Assembly: GCA_905221605.1 (NCBI GenBank)
Contig: CAJNDS010000171.1
Location: 143,637-207,636 of the forward strand
Origin: Symbiodinium natans
Lineage: Eukaryota; Sar; Dinophyceae; Suessiales; Symbiodiniaceae
Direction of reading: 5' to 3'
DNA: 64,000 nt
Shown: positions 1 through 11,200 of the stretch, one piece after another
Numbering within the stretch: the stretch's first letter is position 1
How the letters are laid out: each line of letters starts with the position of its first letter
Notes under the pieces: model-generated
What the model was told of the DNA's origin: nothing
Databases searched by the model: none
The model's input: only the letters and a program-made list of their open reading frames with translations
Made by a program: the position numbers and the translations under genes

Positions 1-1010
1 CTTTTCACATTCCATGCAAGAAGGGCGGAGGGTCGGAAGAGCGAGAAAGGGCGTTTTGTTTGTCTGGCATGAATGCGGCCTAGTGTTGCAGCGGCAGTCT
101 TTCATTTTGCGGACAACGTTCTTGCCCTGGAAAGACTGAAGGGATGCACATAACCTTCTGCATGGTACTGCTTCTTCTTCGTGTCTTAAGAGTCAGGGCA
201 ATGTTTCACCGTAGTTTTTTTTCGTGCTTGGGTGGGCGGTCGTGTCTGCTTGGGTCGGTTTTGTCGCGGTGCTGCTCTTGTCTGCAATTCTCGACCGTCT
301 CGACCAAGTTGTCTTACCGATTTGGCAACAGACCTGCCCACTAGGCCGCTCATGTGGTAAAGGGGCGTTTGAAGAAAAGTTGGAGGGCATCATAGTTCAA
401 AGCTGCCAGACAGGATGGTTCCTCCTTGTCAATTTCTGGCCACCATTCTCTGCTGGGTGCCGGAAAATGTGCTGGCTGGGTCTTGGGTTTGGAATGTTGC
501 CGTTGCGGCTTTGCTGGCGGCGTGCGGATGGGTCTGCTTCCCGCAGTGGAAGTCGAGCTTTGAGAGACGTCATCTGCCTCCTCGTCAGGGGACTCCCTGT
601 GTGCCTTTGGCCCCCCCCACACCGGATGGTAATGGGGGAAGAAGCATGTATGAAGAACACGGCGGGCCCACGTGTGATCGACACACTGTTGCGGGTCAAA
701 GAGGCGCCATTATTTGCGCCCCAGCGCAAACAAACACTGTAGGCGCCAACCAAGTTAGTTGTAACAGGCAGAGTCGAAGGATCTCCAGACAGTTTGGCCC
801 AGTTCTCCAGAAGAATAGGTTCAACAAGAATGTCCGGCTCTAGGCTTTGCTTCTTGGGGCCAAAGACCCTAAAGACTGAAACCAAAACGTCATAGTTGGA
901 CGAGTGCGTCCTGAACTGGTTCAAGCTGTTGTTGAGAAGGACGTGGGTGTTGGGTCAGCTTGGGTCCGTGACTTCAGGTCCTGGTTGGCCGCGGATGGGT
1001 TGTTCATGTG
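1..1010. other. Unassigned leading segment
   Basis: Overlapping open frames of up to about 175 codons occur on both strands between 144 and 924, but none shows a recognisable domain. No repeat or RNA gene is apparent. It may be upstream or intergenic DNA of the ankyrin-type gene that follows. Confidence 0.4.
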
Positions 1011-1064
1011 TTAGGTTAGGTAAGGTAAGGTTAGGTTAGGTTAGGTTAGGTTAGGTTAGGTTAC
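1011..1064. repeat. (GGTTA)n pentamer array
   Basis: About ten near-perfect tandem copies of GGTTA (TTAGG type) with two slightly degenerate leading copies (GGTAA). The period is 5 bp, distinct from the 7-bp TTTAGGG motif that dominates the next 10 kb. Confidence 0.9.
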
Positions 1065-1632
1065 GTTAAGCTGCTTGGAACGGACCGTGAACTGTGAACT
1101 GGGTTCATTGAACATGCATTTACAATTCATTGAACACGTGGTTTCACTGCACCGACTTGGGCTCACCGAATGTGTTGTTGCCCCACCTGTTCTTTTATCA
1201 TGTGTGCATGTTTTCCGGGGTAGGTTTTTGCTTTCCACACTTGATGCCGATGTTTCGATTGCCACAGATTGAACAACTATTCGCTCTGGGCAACGAGATA
1301 AGCAGCAGTTCTTGTTGAGAGACGAACGCGATCTTGCAGCCGGCGTTGGGTTGGTGCTCGGGTTGCTTGATCTCGTACTGGGAACGCTTCTGCACTCAAC
1401 CGTAGCAGTAGCAGTATAGCATCGATGCAACCCTACCCGTCTAAACGATATCAGACGATTTAACCGGGGCCGACATGTAATATGTTGCTTGTGCATTGGC
1501 GTCGAATTTTCCTTCTGCATTCAACACAACAAATTTGCACGACTAGGTTTGGAACATGATTTTTGCGCATGTTTTGGCTCCGAGGACAAACAGGTCCGGT
1601 TTTTAAACCTTCGAGGTGTTGTACTTCGTAGC

Positions 1633-2517
1633 ATGTCGCTATTTCGATCCTGCTGCTCGCCAGAGCGAAGCTCGGAAGTGGCGTTGCCGCTCGCGTCACA
1701 TGCTGCGTACCTTCGCGACTCCGCCGTGACACAGATCGCCTGCATGCCTCAGTACTTTCCGATGTACGTTATCCCAGCACCTTGGGGAGTTACGCAATGT
1801 GGTTCCGTTTTACCCAGTGTTTTTGGATCCGTCCCAAGCAAGCCCACAGCATCGCACAGCAGCAGATTCGTGTGCCAGGTGGAGGACGTGCTGAGCATGA
1901 CTGTGCTCCGGCCACACGAGGAGCTCCTGAATGCAGGTACCTTGGTACAGTACGAGGGGGGCAGTCAGGGGAGTGCCATGTTCATCTCGCACCAGTGGGC
2001 TGGCTCGGACCATCCTGATCCTTTCTTTGAGCAGTTCAAGATCTTGCAGGAAGCCTTGAGGAAGATGATGTCTAGCGTGTCGAACGCTTCAGGGGTCAAT
2101 GCCAACATCTTGGTCGAGATGATGTACGCTCAAGACACCAAGCGGGTCACAGCCAAAGAGCTGACCTCCCAGCCGCTCTTCCTTTGGTACGATTACTTCT
2201 CCTGCCCCCAGATCGAAGAACAGATCGGCAAAACCAGAGAGCAGGCCATCAGCAGCATCGCGGCTTATGTTGAGAAGTGCCAGTACTTCGTGGTCCTGTG
2301 CCCCCATGTCAGACACGCAGAGAACGAAGCGCTCGCGAAGCGAAGCTGGGAGAGCCGCGGCTGGTGCAGACTGGAGCGCGCCGCGGAGGGGCTCAGGCTC
2401 CAAGGGAAGACCGGCCTCTCCATCGAAGCTGGGCTCTCCTTCTTGTTGTTTTTTAGAGGGATGGATCCTATAGGTTTATTATACATTATACCATATAATT
2501 GGGGGGGGGATGTGTAA
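1633..2517 (+). CDS. First exon of SHQW-domain/ankyrin-type dinoflagellate protein
   Basis: The open frame runs from 1489 (no ATG there) to 2517. The first in-frame ATG is at 1633 and another is at 1744, so the start is uncertain. Visible signatures in order are FISHQW followed by HPDP (about 1981-2022), FLWYDYFSCPQ (about 2187-2219), a YFVVLCPHV strand (about 2284-2310) and SWESRGWCRLER (about 2344-2379). I associate this order with a large family of otherwise uncharacterised dinoflagellate proteins that continue into ankyrin repeats, and matching ankyrin exons lie downstream on the same strand. The last 20-25 codons (SFLLFF and after) are probably read-through into an intron, so the true exon end is likely near 2430-2450. 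The biochemical role of the N-terminal domain is unknown. No enzyme motif is claimed. Confidence 0.75.
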   Translation: MSLFRSCCSPERSSEVALPLASHAAYLRDSAVTQIACMPQYFPMYVIPAPWGVTQCGSVLPSVFGSVPSKPTASHSSRFVCQVEDVLSMTVLRPHEELLNAGTLVQYEGGSQGSAMFISHQWAGSDHPDPFFEQFKILQEALRKMMSSVSNASGVNANILVEMMYAQDTKRVTAKELTSQPLFLWYDYFSCPQIEEQIGKTREQAISSIAAYVEKCQYFVVLCPHVRHAENEALAKRSWESRGWCRLERAAEGLRLQGKTGLSIEAGLSFLLFFRGMDPIGLLYIIPYNWGGDV

Positions 2518-2857
2518 GTTAAGAAGGCAAGCAAGATATGGTTTCTTAGATGATGCCCTAAAGGCCGTAAAGGCCCCCTAAACCCCCCCTAAACCCTTGT
2601 AAGTTCAAGTCAAAGAGCAAAGAACCCCCCAGGAAGTCCACAGCGGCTCCTACCAGGCTCTCGGACCCCATTGGGACTGGCTCAGGATTCCCGTGGGTGA
2701 AGGCCAGTTCAGAAAGGACGAAGACCGGTCGAAGTTGGCCGAAGTCCTGTGTCTTTGGTGTGCTTAGGAATGAGTTTCTGCCTTTTATCATAGCAGTCAT
2801 AGCAAAACTACAATGGTTTGTTGAAGATTTCATGTCTATTTTGCTACAAGGTGTGTC

Positions 2858-2945
2858 ATGTTGGCCAACAAGCTGAACTACTTCCTACTGCAGGAGGATC
2901 CCAAGCTTCCCGAACTTGCTAAATTCTTGACTCCACCGGTCCGAA
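2858..2945 (+). CDS. Candidate exon 2 of the SHQW/ankyrin gene
   Basis: The frame beginning MLANKLNYFLLQEDP fits the short helical linker (NKL...FL) that follows the SHQW domain in this family. It is a unique-sequence patch between repeat-rich flanks. Splice boundaries cannot be fixed by eye. Confidence 0.45.
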
Positions 2946-3173
2946 ATTTTACTACAAGCCACGCCTACACCCCTAAATCCCTAAATCCCGAAACCAGCCT
3001 TCAATCTAATGCCTCACAGCCATCCCTGCCAATCCTCAAAATCTTGAGACGAAACCCTAAAGCCCTAAAACCCAAGCCCCGAAGCTTTGAGGACGTTTGA
3101 AAGGCCCTAAGCCCCGAAACTCACGACTTGCGAGGGTCCTACTTTTTGAGGACTTCTGCAACTACCCTCAACA

Positions 3174-3292
3174 GTCCTAAACCCTAAACCCTAAACCCTA
3201 AACCCTAAACCCTAAACCCTAAACCCTAAACCCTAAACCCTAAACCCTAAACCCTAAACCCTAAACCCTAAACCCTAAACCCTAAACCCAAA
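3174..3292. repeat. Perfect (CCCTAAA)n telomere-type array inside an intron
   Basis: About 16-17 uninterrupted copies of CCCTAAA, the complement of the TTTAGGG telomere motif known from plants and dinoflagellates. It lies between candidate exons 2 and 3 and is bracketed by duplicated exon-edge sequence. Confidence 0.95.
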
Positions 3293-3309
3293 GCCCCGAA
3301 GTCCTTGAG

Positions 3310-3405
3310 GACTTCTGCAACTACCGCATCCTTCTGAACCTGCAGAGGCTGCAGCTCCGGGGCCTGGCAGCCACGCCCAAGGAGGACCCTCCCCCGCAAA
3401 TCGTG
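3310..3405 (+). CDS. Candidate exon 3 of the SHQW/ankyrin gene
   Basis: The reading DFCNYRILLNLQRLQLRGLA matches the family's conserved F-x-NYR-x-LLN-x-Q segment. The exon begins just after a CCCTAAA array. Its first ~20 bases (TTGAGGACTTCTGCAACTA) also occur at 3147-3167 on the other side of that array. Confidence 0.6.
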
Positions 3406-3419
3406 GGGGGCCTTCGGGG

Positions 3420-3939
3420 GGATTTTAGGGGGTTTTTAGGGGCTTTTAGGGGTTTGTCAGGGTTTTGCAGAGGGGTTTTAGGGGTTTGGGGGTTTGATTA
3501 GGGTTTTTTTCGGGGTTTTGCAGGGTCGAGAGGGTTTAGGGTGAAACGCCTGAAAGCCAGGCACTTTAGCTCTTAAAGCACCGCAAGCTCTTCACCCAAA
3601 CTGCTGAAGCCTCAAACTCCTAAACCCCACACATCTAGACACCGGAGCCCACCTACAAGTGAGCCCTCAGCAATGGAGCCACCCTTTGAAGCCCTCTAAA
3701 ACCAAGGCCGCTCCGACCCCTGAGTGCACGGAGGATTCAGTCATCTAATAAGGACTTGAAAGAAAGCTCCCTTGGACTTTAAACCCTAAATCCCCATGTC
3801 TCTAAGACTACCCTCAAAACAGCGGTTGTGGCAGCTTCCAGGATTTTGGCCAGCCTCCTAAAACCTCAACCCTAAGCGTTAAAGCCGTAGGCCCCCTAAG
3901 CCCTAAACCCTGCGTCCTCAACCCCCAAAAAGTCAGGGG
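3420..3939. other. Intron rich in degenerate telomere-type motifs
   Basis: GGGGTTTTAGGGG-like runs occur at 3410-3540, then scattered CCCTAAA copies on the opposite phase. I see no coding patch here apart from the next exon. Confidence 0.5.
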
Positions 3940-4019
3940 TTCTCAGTGGAGGACTTTGTGCCGGGCTTTGTTTCCGACACCAAAGACCCGGCGGTGTTGA
4001 CCGTGGAGCGCTTCATGCG
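3940..4019 (+). CDS. Candidate exon 4 of the SHQW/ankyrin gene
   Basis: The frame reads FSVEDFVPGFVSDTKDP then VERFM. The VEDFVPGF...VERFM pattern precedes the first ankyrin repeat in the family. The sequence after about 4020 reads open for a while but no longer looks conserved. Confidence 0.6.
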
Positions 4020-4456
4020 GCTTTTCTGTGCTGCTATACGTTCGGCTTTCCATGAGGGTGTCTTTCGGTGATTGTAGGTGCAAGTAGGATGCTCCCGCAA
4101 GAGGAGTCCCCATGGAAGCAACCAGCACGTGACATCACCCCACTGTGCAGAGGAAGATGTAAAGCCAGATTAAGGTTGAAGTAGAAGTATTCCCCCTCTC
4201 GTCCTCGGTATATAGTTGTAGCATAAGATACCCACAGCACCATTCTAATTCCCAACATGAGGCCTAAGGTTTTCAGCCCTGTTGTGCCAGATTCAGGGAC
4301 AGCCCAAACCCTCAACCCTAAGCCCTAAACCCTAAGTCCTAAACCCTGAATCCTGAACACCCTGAACCCTGAACCATGAATCCTAAACCCTAAGCCCGAA
4401 ACCCTCAACCCCAAATCCTAAACCCTAAATCCTGCACCCGAAGACCGAAGATCGCG
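4020..4456. other. Intron with degenerate CCCTAAA tail
   Basis: There is unassigned sequence to about 4310, then about 130 bp of degenerate CCCTAAA/CCCTGAA repeats (4310-4440) leading up to the next exon. Confidence 0.5.
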
Positions 4457-4522
4457 AGGTATCAGAACGGCTTTCTTTCCATCCGGGAGCCGGCCTCCGC
4501 GGGCTGGCCTCCGCTCTGCTAC
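4457..4522 (+). CDS. Candidate exon 5: start of ankyrin block
   Basis: The reading RYQNGFLSIREPASAGW then PPLCY joins well to exon 4 (...VERFM) and exon 6 (YAALDGSPM...). Together they give a standard ankyrin helix-turn (GWPPLCYAALDG). Confidence 0.6.
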
Positions 4523-4544
4523 TTAGGGCCTGAGTAGGTAAGCT

Positions 4545-4674
4545 TTAACTTTTTGGGGCTTCTACAATCCTACCAAAACTGAAAAGGTTAACTTGTTGGG
4601 GCTTCTATAGTCCGACCAGAGCTGAGAAGGTTAACTTTTTTGGGGCTTCTATATAATCCTACCGTAACTTTGAA
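4545..4674. repeat. 43-bp tandem repeat, three copies, in an intron
   Basis: Units start at 4545, 4588 and 4631. Each begins TTAACTT and contains TTGGGGCTTCTA, and they diverge by several substitutions. They lie between exons 5 and 6. Confidence 0.85.
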
Positions 4675-4714
4675 CGTCAGGTTTTTTTGGGCCAGGATAC
4701 TCTCAGCCCCTGAG

Positions 4715-4834
4715 GCTATGCGGCCCTGGATGGCAGCCCTATGCTCGTGGCGAGCCTTTTAGAGCAACGAGCCGATGTGGACAGCTGCAGCACCAAGTAC
4801 GACAAGCTCTTCAACTTCCCTTCGAGGATCAGCA
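4715..4834 (+). CDS. Candidate exon 6: ankyrin repeat
   Basis: The reading YAALDGSPMLVASLLEQRA then DVDSCSTKYDKLFNFPSRIS has canonical ankyrin spacing (LxxxLLExxADV). The downstream exon resumes with ALSICAA, which agrees with an intron splitting ...SRIS/ALS. Confidence 0.7.
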
Positions 4835-4987
4835 AAATGGGATCTGACCCTAAATTAACTAAACCCTGCACCCCATACACCCCCTAAACCCTACACCCTA
4901 AACCCTGAACCCTAAACCCCTACACCCCGAAACCCCTAAACCCAAAAACTGCCTTCTCTTGGAAAACGGGTTAAAGCCCTGGGAGGA

Positions 4988-5092
4988 TGAGCGCCCTGTC
5001 GATCTGCGCGGCGCTGATGAACAACGACGCCTGCCGGGTGCTGATCGAAGCCAGGGCAGATCTTCATGCGGAGGACGGGTTCACGAGCTTTT
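4988..5092 (+). CDS. Candidate exon 7: ankyrin repeat
   Basis: The reading ALSICAALMNNDACRVLIEA then RADLHAEDGF has ankyrin consensus positions A-x-x-x-x-x-x-x-x-V-L-I-E-A-x-A-D. The flanking introns (4835-4987 and from 5093) contain CCCTAAA or TTTAGGG-like runs. Confidence 0.7.
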
Positions 5093-5604
5093 GTAAAAGT
5101 GGTTCGTGGGGGATTTAGGGTTGTTTGGGGAGCATCGAGCGTTTATTGGGGTTGGTTTGCGGGTTTGAGGTGTAGTTGAGAATTTAGGGGTTTGGCGGTT
5201 TAGAGTTTTAGGGTTCAGGGCAGCACAGAAGGCTTGGCTGGTTGGGGGGGAGGCTTAGGGTTTAGGAGTTCAGGGGGTTTGGGAATTCAAACCTGGGCCA
5301 GGTTGGGGTCACACATCTGGGCTCAAATCCTCCTAAACCCTAAACCCTGAAACATCTGGGCTCAAATCCTCCTAAACCCTAAACCCTGAACCCTAAACCC
5401 TGAACCCTCGAGCACCATGGCCCTGCACCAGCCCTCAGACCCAGCGGGTCCCACCTTCCACGCCTGAAGGAAGGAGAGTTAGAAACGCCAGAAGCCCCTG
5501 AAAGAGCCCTCGACCCAATAATATTCCTCAAGGTTCCTTCTTCTAGTTATGCTACAAAGGAGCCCAACACCCTACTCTTACCATGAAAGCCCCTACGGAA
5601 AGGA
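5093..5604. other. Repeat-rich intron with a 38-bp duplication
   Basis: TTTAGGG-like sequence occupies 5100-5290. A ~38-bp unit containing CATCTGGGCTCAAATCC plus CCCTAAA copies is tandemly duplicated at about 5311-5388. Confidence 0.6.
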
Positions 5605-5665
5605 TGACTTGAAGCACAACGCCACGCACTGGGCTGCGCTGGCAGGGAATGCCGAAGGGCTTCAG
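5605..5665 (+). CDS. Candidate exon 8: ankyrin repeat
   Basis: The reading KHNATHWAALAGNAEGLQ matches the T-x-HWAALAGN core of an ankyrin repeat. The frame stays open to 5785, but the similarity stops near 5665. Confidence 0.6.
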
Positions 5666-8600
5666 CAGCCCATGCTTCACTTTGGTGGCCTTACCTTTCG
5701 GGTTTCAGGGATGTTGAGGGGGCGTTTGCGGTGTCTGGTGTGGGGGGGGGTCGGGTCTCCCTTTCGCCCTGATGGGTGGCCTTGAGAAGTCCAGGGAGCA
5801 AAGCCTTGGAGTCGATGCCATGACGGAAGTTCGACTTGAAAGAAGAGCAAGGCCCTGATCTATCGACCCGATACCCCAAGGATGTGGATTAAGAGGACTC
5901 CGAGCTGAAAGGTACCCCCCCGAAGTGGCAGGAGCTCCCAAGAGGAGCACTCTACCTCCTCAGCCCTTATCCGCCTTAGGATCGCCCACCACGAACTCCG
6001 AAACCCAAATTTCGCAAAGGAATCTTTCAATCTCGGAGCCCAGACCCTCCCTGAGCCGTAGATTCTCGACGCAGGTCCAAGGTCTACACTTCAATCACCA
6101 AACCTTGGACATTCTGAGGCTTAAACCCTCAAGCGCTAAGACCTGTGAGCCCCAATTGCCCGGCCCTATCCCAAACCCTTAAAACGCGAGACCCTGAGCC
6201 CCAAACCCTCAAAAGCGTAAACTGCCGTAAGCCGTAAACCCTCAAACCTTAAACTTCCAACCAATAGCATCCCTAAGCCCTAAACCCAAAGCCGAACCCT
6301 AAGCCCTAAATCCTAAACCCCCCCTTGGAAGCACCCCCGAGGCTCCTTTGCGAGCATAGCCCAGAGACAGCACTCTCTCCGAACATGCTGGGCCACTGGG
6401 GTCTGTATGAGGGTATATGAGGGTTGTGCAGGGATCTCGAGTGGTCTAACGGCTTCGTTTTTTTTTCAGGGTGCCATGAGGGTGATATTTGAGATGTTAT
6501 TTGCCTTCACAGAGTTTCTCTCACGAGTCATTCTGATGGACTAAGATGGTTTTTTTTCTCCTTGTGACCTGATTGCCTAAGACCGGGCTTCGAGGTTGTG
6601 GGATTTGCTTGGGTTCGGACTTCGGGCTTTTGTTCGGTCCATCGGATTTCGGGTTTTAGGGCTTAGGGCTTAGGGCTTAGGGCTTAGGGCTTAGGGTTTA
6701 GGGTTTAGGGTGTATAGGGCTTAGAGGGTTTAGGGTTTATAGGGTTTAGGGTTGAGGGTGTAGGGTACAGGGTTCAGGGTTTATCGGGTTCAGGGTTTAG
6801 GGTTGAGGGGGTTTGGGATTTGGGGTTCAATTTCTCACAAGTAGGCACCCTTGGAACTGGCAAGCAGGGCCTACTATCAGAGAAAAGTACTGGAAAGTGT
6901 CGTTGCGGGAGGGAAAAGTAGCAAACATCCGAGTCATGGTGAAGACTTAAGCCAGCATCCATGCTGAAGTGTTGGAGAAGTCAAGAGTGAGAGGGGTAAA
7001 CTTGAAACCCTACACAGACCGTAGCAGCAACACAACGGCAACCTGAAGTGCCCATCCCCGCAGGCCCAAACCAACCGAGCCATCATGGCAGAGTTCTCAA
7101 GGAGTAGCCCTACACCCTAGGGTTTAGGGTTTAGGGTTTAGGGTTTAGGGTTTAAGGTTTAGGGCCTACACCAGGTTACACCATGCTCTGCACCATGCTC
7201 GGGTGCTTAGGGTGTCTCCCGAACTCATCCCTCCATTGGCACCAGCAAGGTGTGCGAGAAAATGGCTGGCATAGATACAGCACAAAGATATGTATGTGTA
7301 TGTATATATATATATATGTTTGCCCGAACCAGACTGTCAAACAGACGTCCTTTAAACCCAAGACCCCTTACTTTCGGAATCCCCCCTAAACCCTGTACCC
7401 CTAAACCTTAAACCCTTGAAGCCTAGCGACTGGACACTTAATTCGGAGAGCCCAAAACCCTAAACTCCCCTAAGCCCCAAACCCCAAACCCTAAAGCCTA
7501 AACTCCCCTAAGCCCTAAACCCTAAACTCCCCTAAGCCACCCTCGTGTCGCTTCCGCCTCTGAGGCTTCTTGGCTTTCGGCAGCGCATGCATGGCCGGTT
7601 CGGTGGAGGACGGCTCTGGGTAGGGTCATGGGACTTAGTAACTCCAAGAAGGGTTCCTCCTTGAAGGGGAGCTGTAGTATTATAGGGGTTTTAGGGCTTA
7701 GGGTCATAGGGTCTCTAGGGTTTACAGGTCTAGGTTTGGGCTTAGGGGTCTAGGAGTGAAAAGTCCAGAGAGTGCAGGGCTGCAATACCCCAAACCCTAA
7801 ACCTTACACCCCTAAACCCCGAAAAGGGCTCCGAGGTGAGAAGTTCTTTGTGATTTCAAGGCCTGGGAGTCTCTAGGCGCCGGGCTGTCCGTCTAAGCTC
7901 TAAGCCCCGAGAGCGGTGTTCGAGGGTTGAGGGTGAACCTCAAGAAAAGCGTCGATGTCCGTGTGCCTTGATGGAGGGGTGGGGGGGAGTGAGGGGCGTC
8001 TTAGGTTCAGGTTTGTTTTCCGGAATTCTCGGCCAAAAGTCGCCATTTTAGGGCTCTGCCAACCAGGAAGTTTCGGATCTATCCTCAGCCCGAAGCCTCA
8101 AACCCTAAACCCTAAACCCTAAAAACAACCCTAAACCCTAAACCCTAAACCCTCAACCCTAAACCCTAAAGGCCCAATCTCTGAACCGATCCTCCGACTT
8201 GCAACGAAGCCCTGGAGAGCGGGCACCAAGACTCCAAAACCCTAAACCCTGTGTGAATGTGCGACAGAATTCCATAGAAGAGCTGCAACGGTCAGGATGT
8301 AGGGTTTCGGGTTTAGGTTTTTTTTTTTTTTGTTGGGTCTTTCTGGGTTCTTGTTAAGGGATGTAATCCAAGTTACTGAATAGGGATTCATCGTAAACGA
8401 TAAGGTTTCTTTGTCAGGGTAACTTACATCAGAAACCCTAAACCCTAAACCCAGAATCCATTTTTGGGCCTGGGATGTTGTTTCGGGCCCTATGGGGCTG
8501 AGGGCTCTGCGGGGTCGGAGGTTCAGTGAATCAAGGAAGACGCCTGAAATTATAGCGGGATCTCTACTATGATTTCAGGCCTATGCCTGAATTAGAGGAT

Positions 8601-8799
8601 TTTGGAAGTTCTGGGTTCTGGAAATTGAAGGGATTCTAGGTTTCGGGGCTCAGGGCCTCGAGTTTAGGGATCGAGGGCTTCCAGGATTTAGGGTTTAGGG
8701 TTCCTTCGGAGGTTCACCGGAGCTTCTAAGGCTCAGGCGCCCCAAAAATCTTGCAGACATCCGAAACACTGAGCTTCCCAGGCCACCAGCTTCTTGCGG
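5666..8799. other. Long intronic or unassigned stretch with telomere-type repeats
   Basis: Degenerate CCCTAAA occurs at 6180-6320. A TTAGGGC/TTTAGGG block lies at 6655-6820, TTTAGGG at 7115-7165, CCCTAAA at 7380-7540 and 8098-8170, and further copies near 8430 and 8690. Short unique patches (for example 5780-5930, 6480-6545, 6840-6960, 7180-7290) could hide exons, but I could not match any to the family. Confidence 0.5.
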
Positions 8800-8890
8800 G
8801 GCTACACCCCGCCATCGGAGATCGCTGGCAGTCTCCATGTGACCATCCTCTGTGGCAGGGGATCGGAAGAGGCGAGCGGCACTGGCCCTG
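8800..8890 (+). CDS. Weak candidate exon (ankyrin-like)
   Basis: One frame reads PSEIAGSLHVTILCGRGSEE, reminiscent of an ankyrin helix (LHV..LCGR). It lies in a non-repetitive patch on the same strand as the other exons. The support is only this short resemblance. Confidence 0.25.
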
Positions 8891-9179
8891 TCAAGCCCTA
8901 CACCGAAGGGTCCTCAATCCCAAAAGCCCGAAGCCTGAAAGCTTTAAAACCTGAGCCCTACCCCCTCTAAACCCTCGTCCTGGGACCCCAAACTGAGCTA
9001 GATGCCCCTGTGTTATCCGAGGCATCAGACTGCTCCCATGCACCCCAGACCCTAAACCCTAGACCCTAATCCCCAGACCCGAAACCCTAAGCCCTAAACC
9101 CGAGACCTTAAAAACCCAAAACAAATCCCCAGAGTTAGGGTCAGAGGTGTGGGCAGGTAGGGTTCAGGGCTGCCGCGGT

Positions 9180-9635
9180 CACAGGGTATCTGGCATTTGT
9201 GAGTTTTGTGGTGTAGCCGAAGGCCGAAGTGCTAGGATCTTTTGGGGCAAGTCGCTAAGTCAATCCGACATTTTTTAAGCATCAAAGCATTCAGCTTCCA
9301 AGAGGCATCTTGCACAGGGCACAGGGACATTCTCACATTGGTGGCAAAAAGCATTGTTTTGTTGTGGGCCGCTTTCAGAATAATGTTGTTTGCGGGAGGT
9401 GGTGCATAGGTGCCGAACAAGCCCGTGTAGCAACAGAAACCAGACCTCAGCACTCGTGCGTGTCTGCCTTGCTTGGCAGAATCTGAACCCGCTCTTCGGT
9501 ACCATATAGACCCCATGCCGTATGCGTATCCTGACAAGGTCAGCGGCAGGAATCGTAGGTATCAGCTTGGTAACTATGGAGCTCGCAAGCGCCATGGCAG
9601 ACGCGGCATGACCCAGAACCCCCTGAAATTCGTTT
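9180..9635. other. Unassigned segment before exon at 9640
   Basis: A minus-strand open frame at 9275-9595 contains a Cys-rich stretch (CHQCENVPVPCARC) but matches no family I know. No telomere-type repeats are visible here. Confidence 0.3.
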
Positions 9636-9639
9636 TAGT

Positions 9640-9850
9640 CGACTCATTAGTCAACTCCCTGAGGTGGTGGCGAAGCTCATTGATGCCAACGCAGACATGG
9701 ATTTCCGGCTTCAGACGCCTCTCCTGAGCCCTTTGGGCTTACTTTTCGCTTGCATGGGGCTGCGACATCGCTGGCGGGCGAGCACTCTGAGCACCTATGC
9801 CTACCACCACGAGAATGCCACGCCCCTGATGTGCAGTGCCTGGGCCGCAC
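9640..9850 (+). CDS. Candidate exon 10: ankyrin block
   Basis: The reading is QLPEVVAKLIDANADMDF, then a hydrophobic segment (LSPLGLLFACMGLRHRW), then YAYHHENATPLM. The order ADxDF, SPLGLL, HRW and YHxxATPLM is a recognisable long ankyrin insert of the same dinoflagellate family. The frame is open to 9996. The probable end is just after the ATPLM motif. Confidence 0.65.
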
Positions 9851-10446
9851 TTTGGCCGCTGCGTAGGATGAACGTCGAGCAGAGCGCTACTACCTCAAGT
9901 AGCAGGAAGGTACGACATGGTACGACTGGACGTGCCCAAACCCTAAACGTTGCCAGCATTCATGATGGTGGTGACAGTCGGAAGTGTAAGGCCTAAGAGT
10001 CGATTCAACAGTAAAAAACAAGGGACACCGGACGTCTGCGGTAGTTCCTGTACCCGTAGTGTAAGGTAAATGGCAAAGGTCGTGTGCACTTCTATCGGTC
10101 GTAGACATGGTGGTATGAAGGCTATTATTGTCCCGAATAAGGTCTGGTGTTTGTTTCAGCAGTGGCAGCGTTTACTCGTAGTTCTCATAAGGGAAATCGT
10201 AGCCACGGCATCCGCAGCAATAGGCGGAGTACAGCCAACCACAAGCAGCCATACGCACAGGCATCATCACGAGTTCGTTCGAGACCGCGGCAGCGCTCGT
10301 AGCGGCAGGCACTTAGCGAGTATATTGATCTGCAGAGACAGGTTGGGATATTCGGTTTTCTTGAGATTTCGAAGGCCACAGATGCGGCATCAGAACGGAC
10401 GGTGCAGCGTGAAGGCATAAGGTTCTGAGATCAGGGTCTACTTGGA

Positions 10447-10557
10447 GGTTCATGGAACTTAGTAAGTACAGTTATAAGTTCCCAAAGTGGAATTAGAAGT
10501 AATTGTAAGTATCGTTAGCTTCCTTAATTACAACTGTAGTTCTAAGTCTCATGAACC
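10447..10557. repeat. MITE-like imperfect hairpin
   Basis: The left end GGTTCATGGAACTTAG and right end CTAAGTCTCATGAACC are complementary with few mismatches. Arms of about 35 bp match at roughly three in four positions. A related copy lies inverted at 13,673-13,729. Confidence 0.7.
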
Positions 10558-11091
10558 GTTAAGTAACAGTGCAGGATCTACGGTTCGGGGCTTGGCCAAA
10601 GTCCGGAAGCATCTGGCAAGCCTGAACGCCGAAAGCGCACCAACCGTGTCCTGATGCACTTGGTCAGTTCCAAATCTTCCGAAATGAAACAGACATGCAG
10701 CTTTTTGTACAACAAAACCAACAAAAAAACAGAACAGACAGCCCTTTTCCTGCTAGTGCTACGGCCCCTATTACCAGTTTGGGGTGCAAGACTTCGCTGG
10801 AAGGGCTTCAGGTTGAGAGGCATCAGAATTCGAGTTTAGGGTTTAGGGTTTAGGGCTAGCCACAAAAAAGTTCAATTCGCGGGAACTCAAATCCTATAGA
10901 CCCCCAACACTTCAACCAATCCGAAAGCCTGAAGCACAGCAAGACGCAAAGCCTTGGAACCCCAAATCCCTAAGCCAAGACCCTAAACCCTGACCCCTGA
11001 ACCTTAAGACCCTAAACTGGCCCTAAACCCTAAACCCTGAGACCCTAGAGTAAGAAGCAGTGAGCTTGCAAATTTCCGCACTCCGAGAAAC

Positions 11092-11200
11092 CCTAAACCC
11101 TAAACCCTAAACCCTAAACCCTAAACCCTAAACCCTAAACCCTAAACCCTAAACCCTAAACCCTAAACCCTAAACCCTAAACCCTAAACCCTAAACCCTT
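11092..11200. repeat. Perfect (CCCTAAA)n array
   Basis: About 15 uninterrupted copies, followed by degenerate copies to 11,248. Same motif and orientation as the array at 3174. Confidence 0.95.

Noticed and set aside
3174-3292. True chromosome end
   Set aside because: Telomere-type arrays occur many times in both orientations with genes and unique DNA on each side, so they are interstitial.
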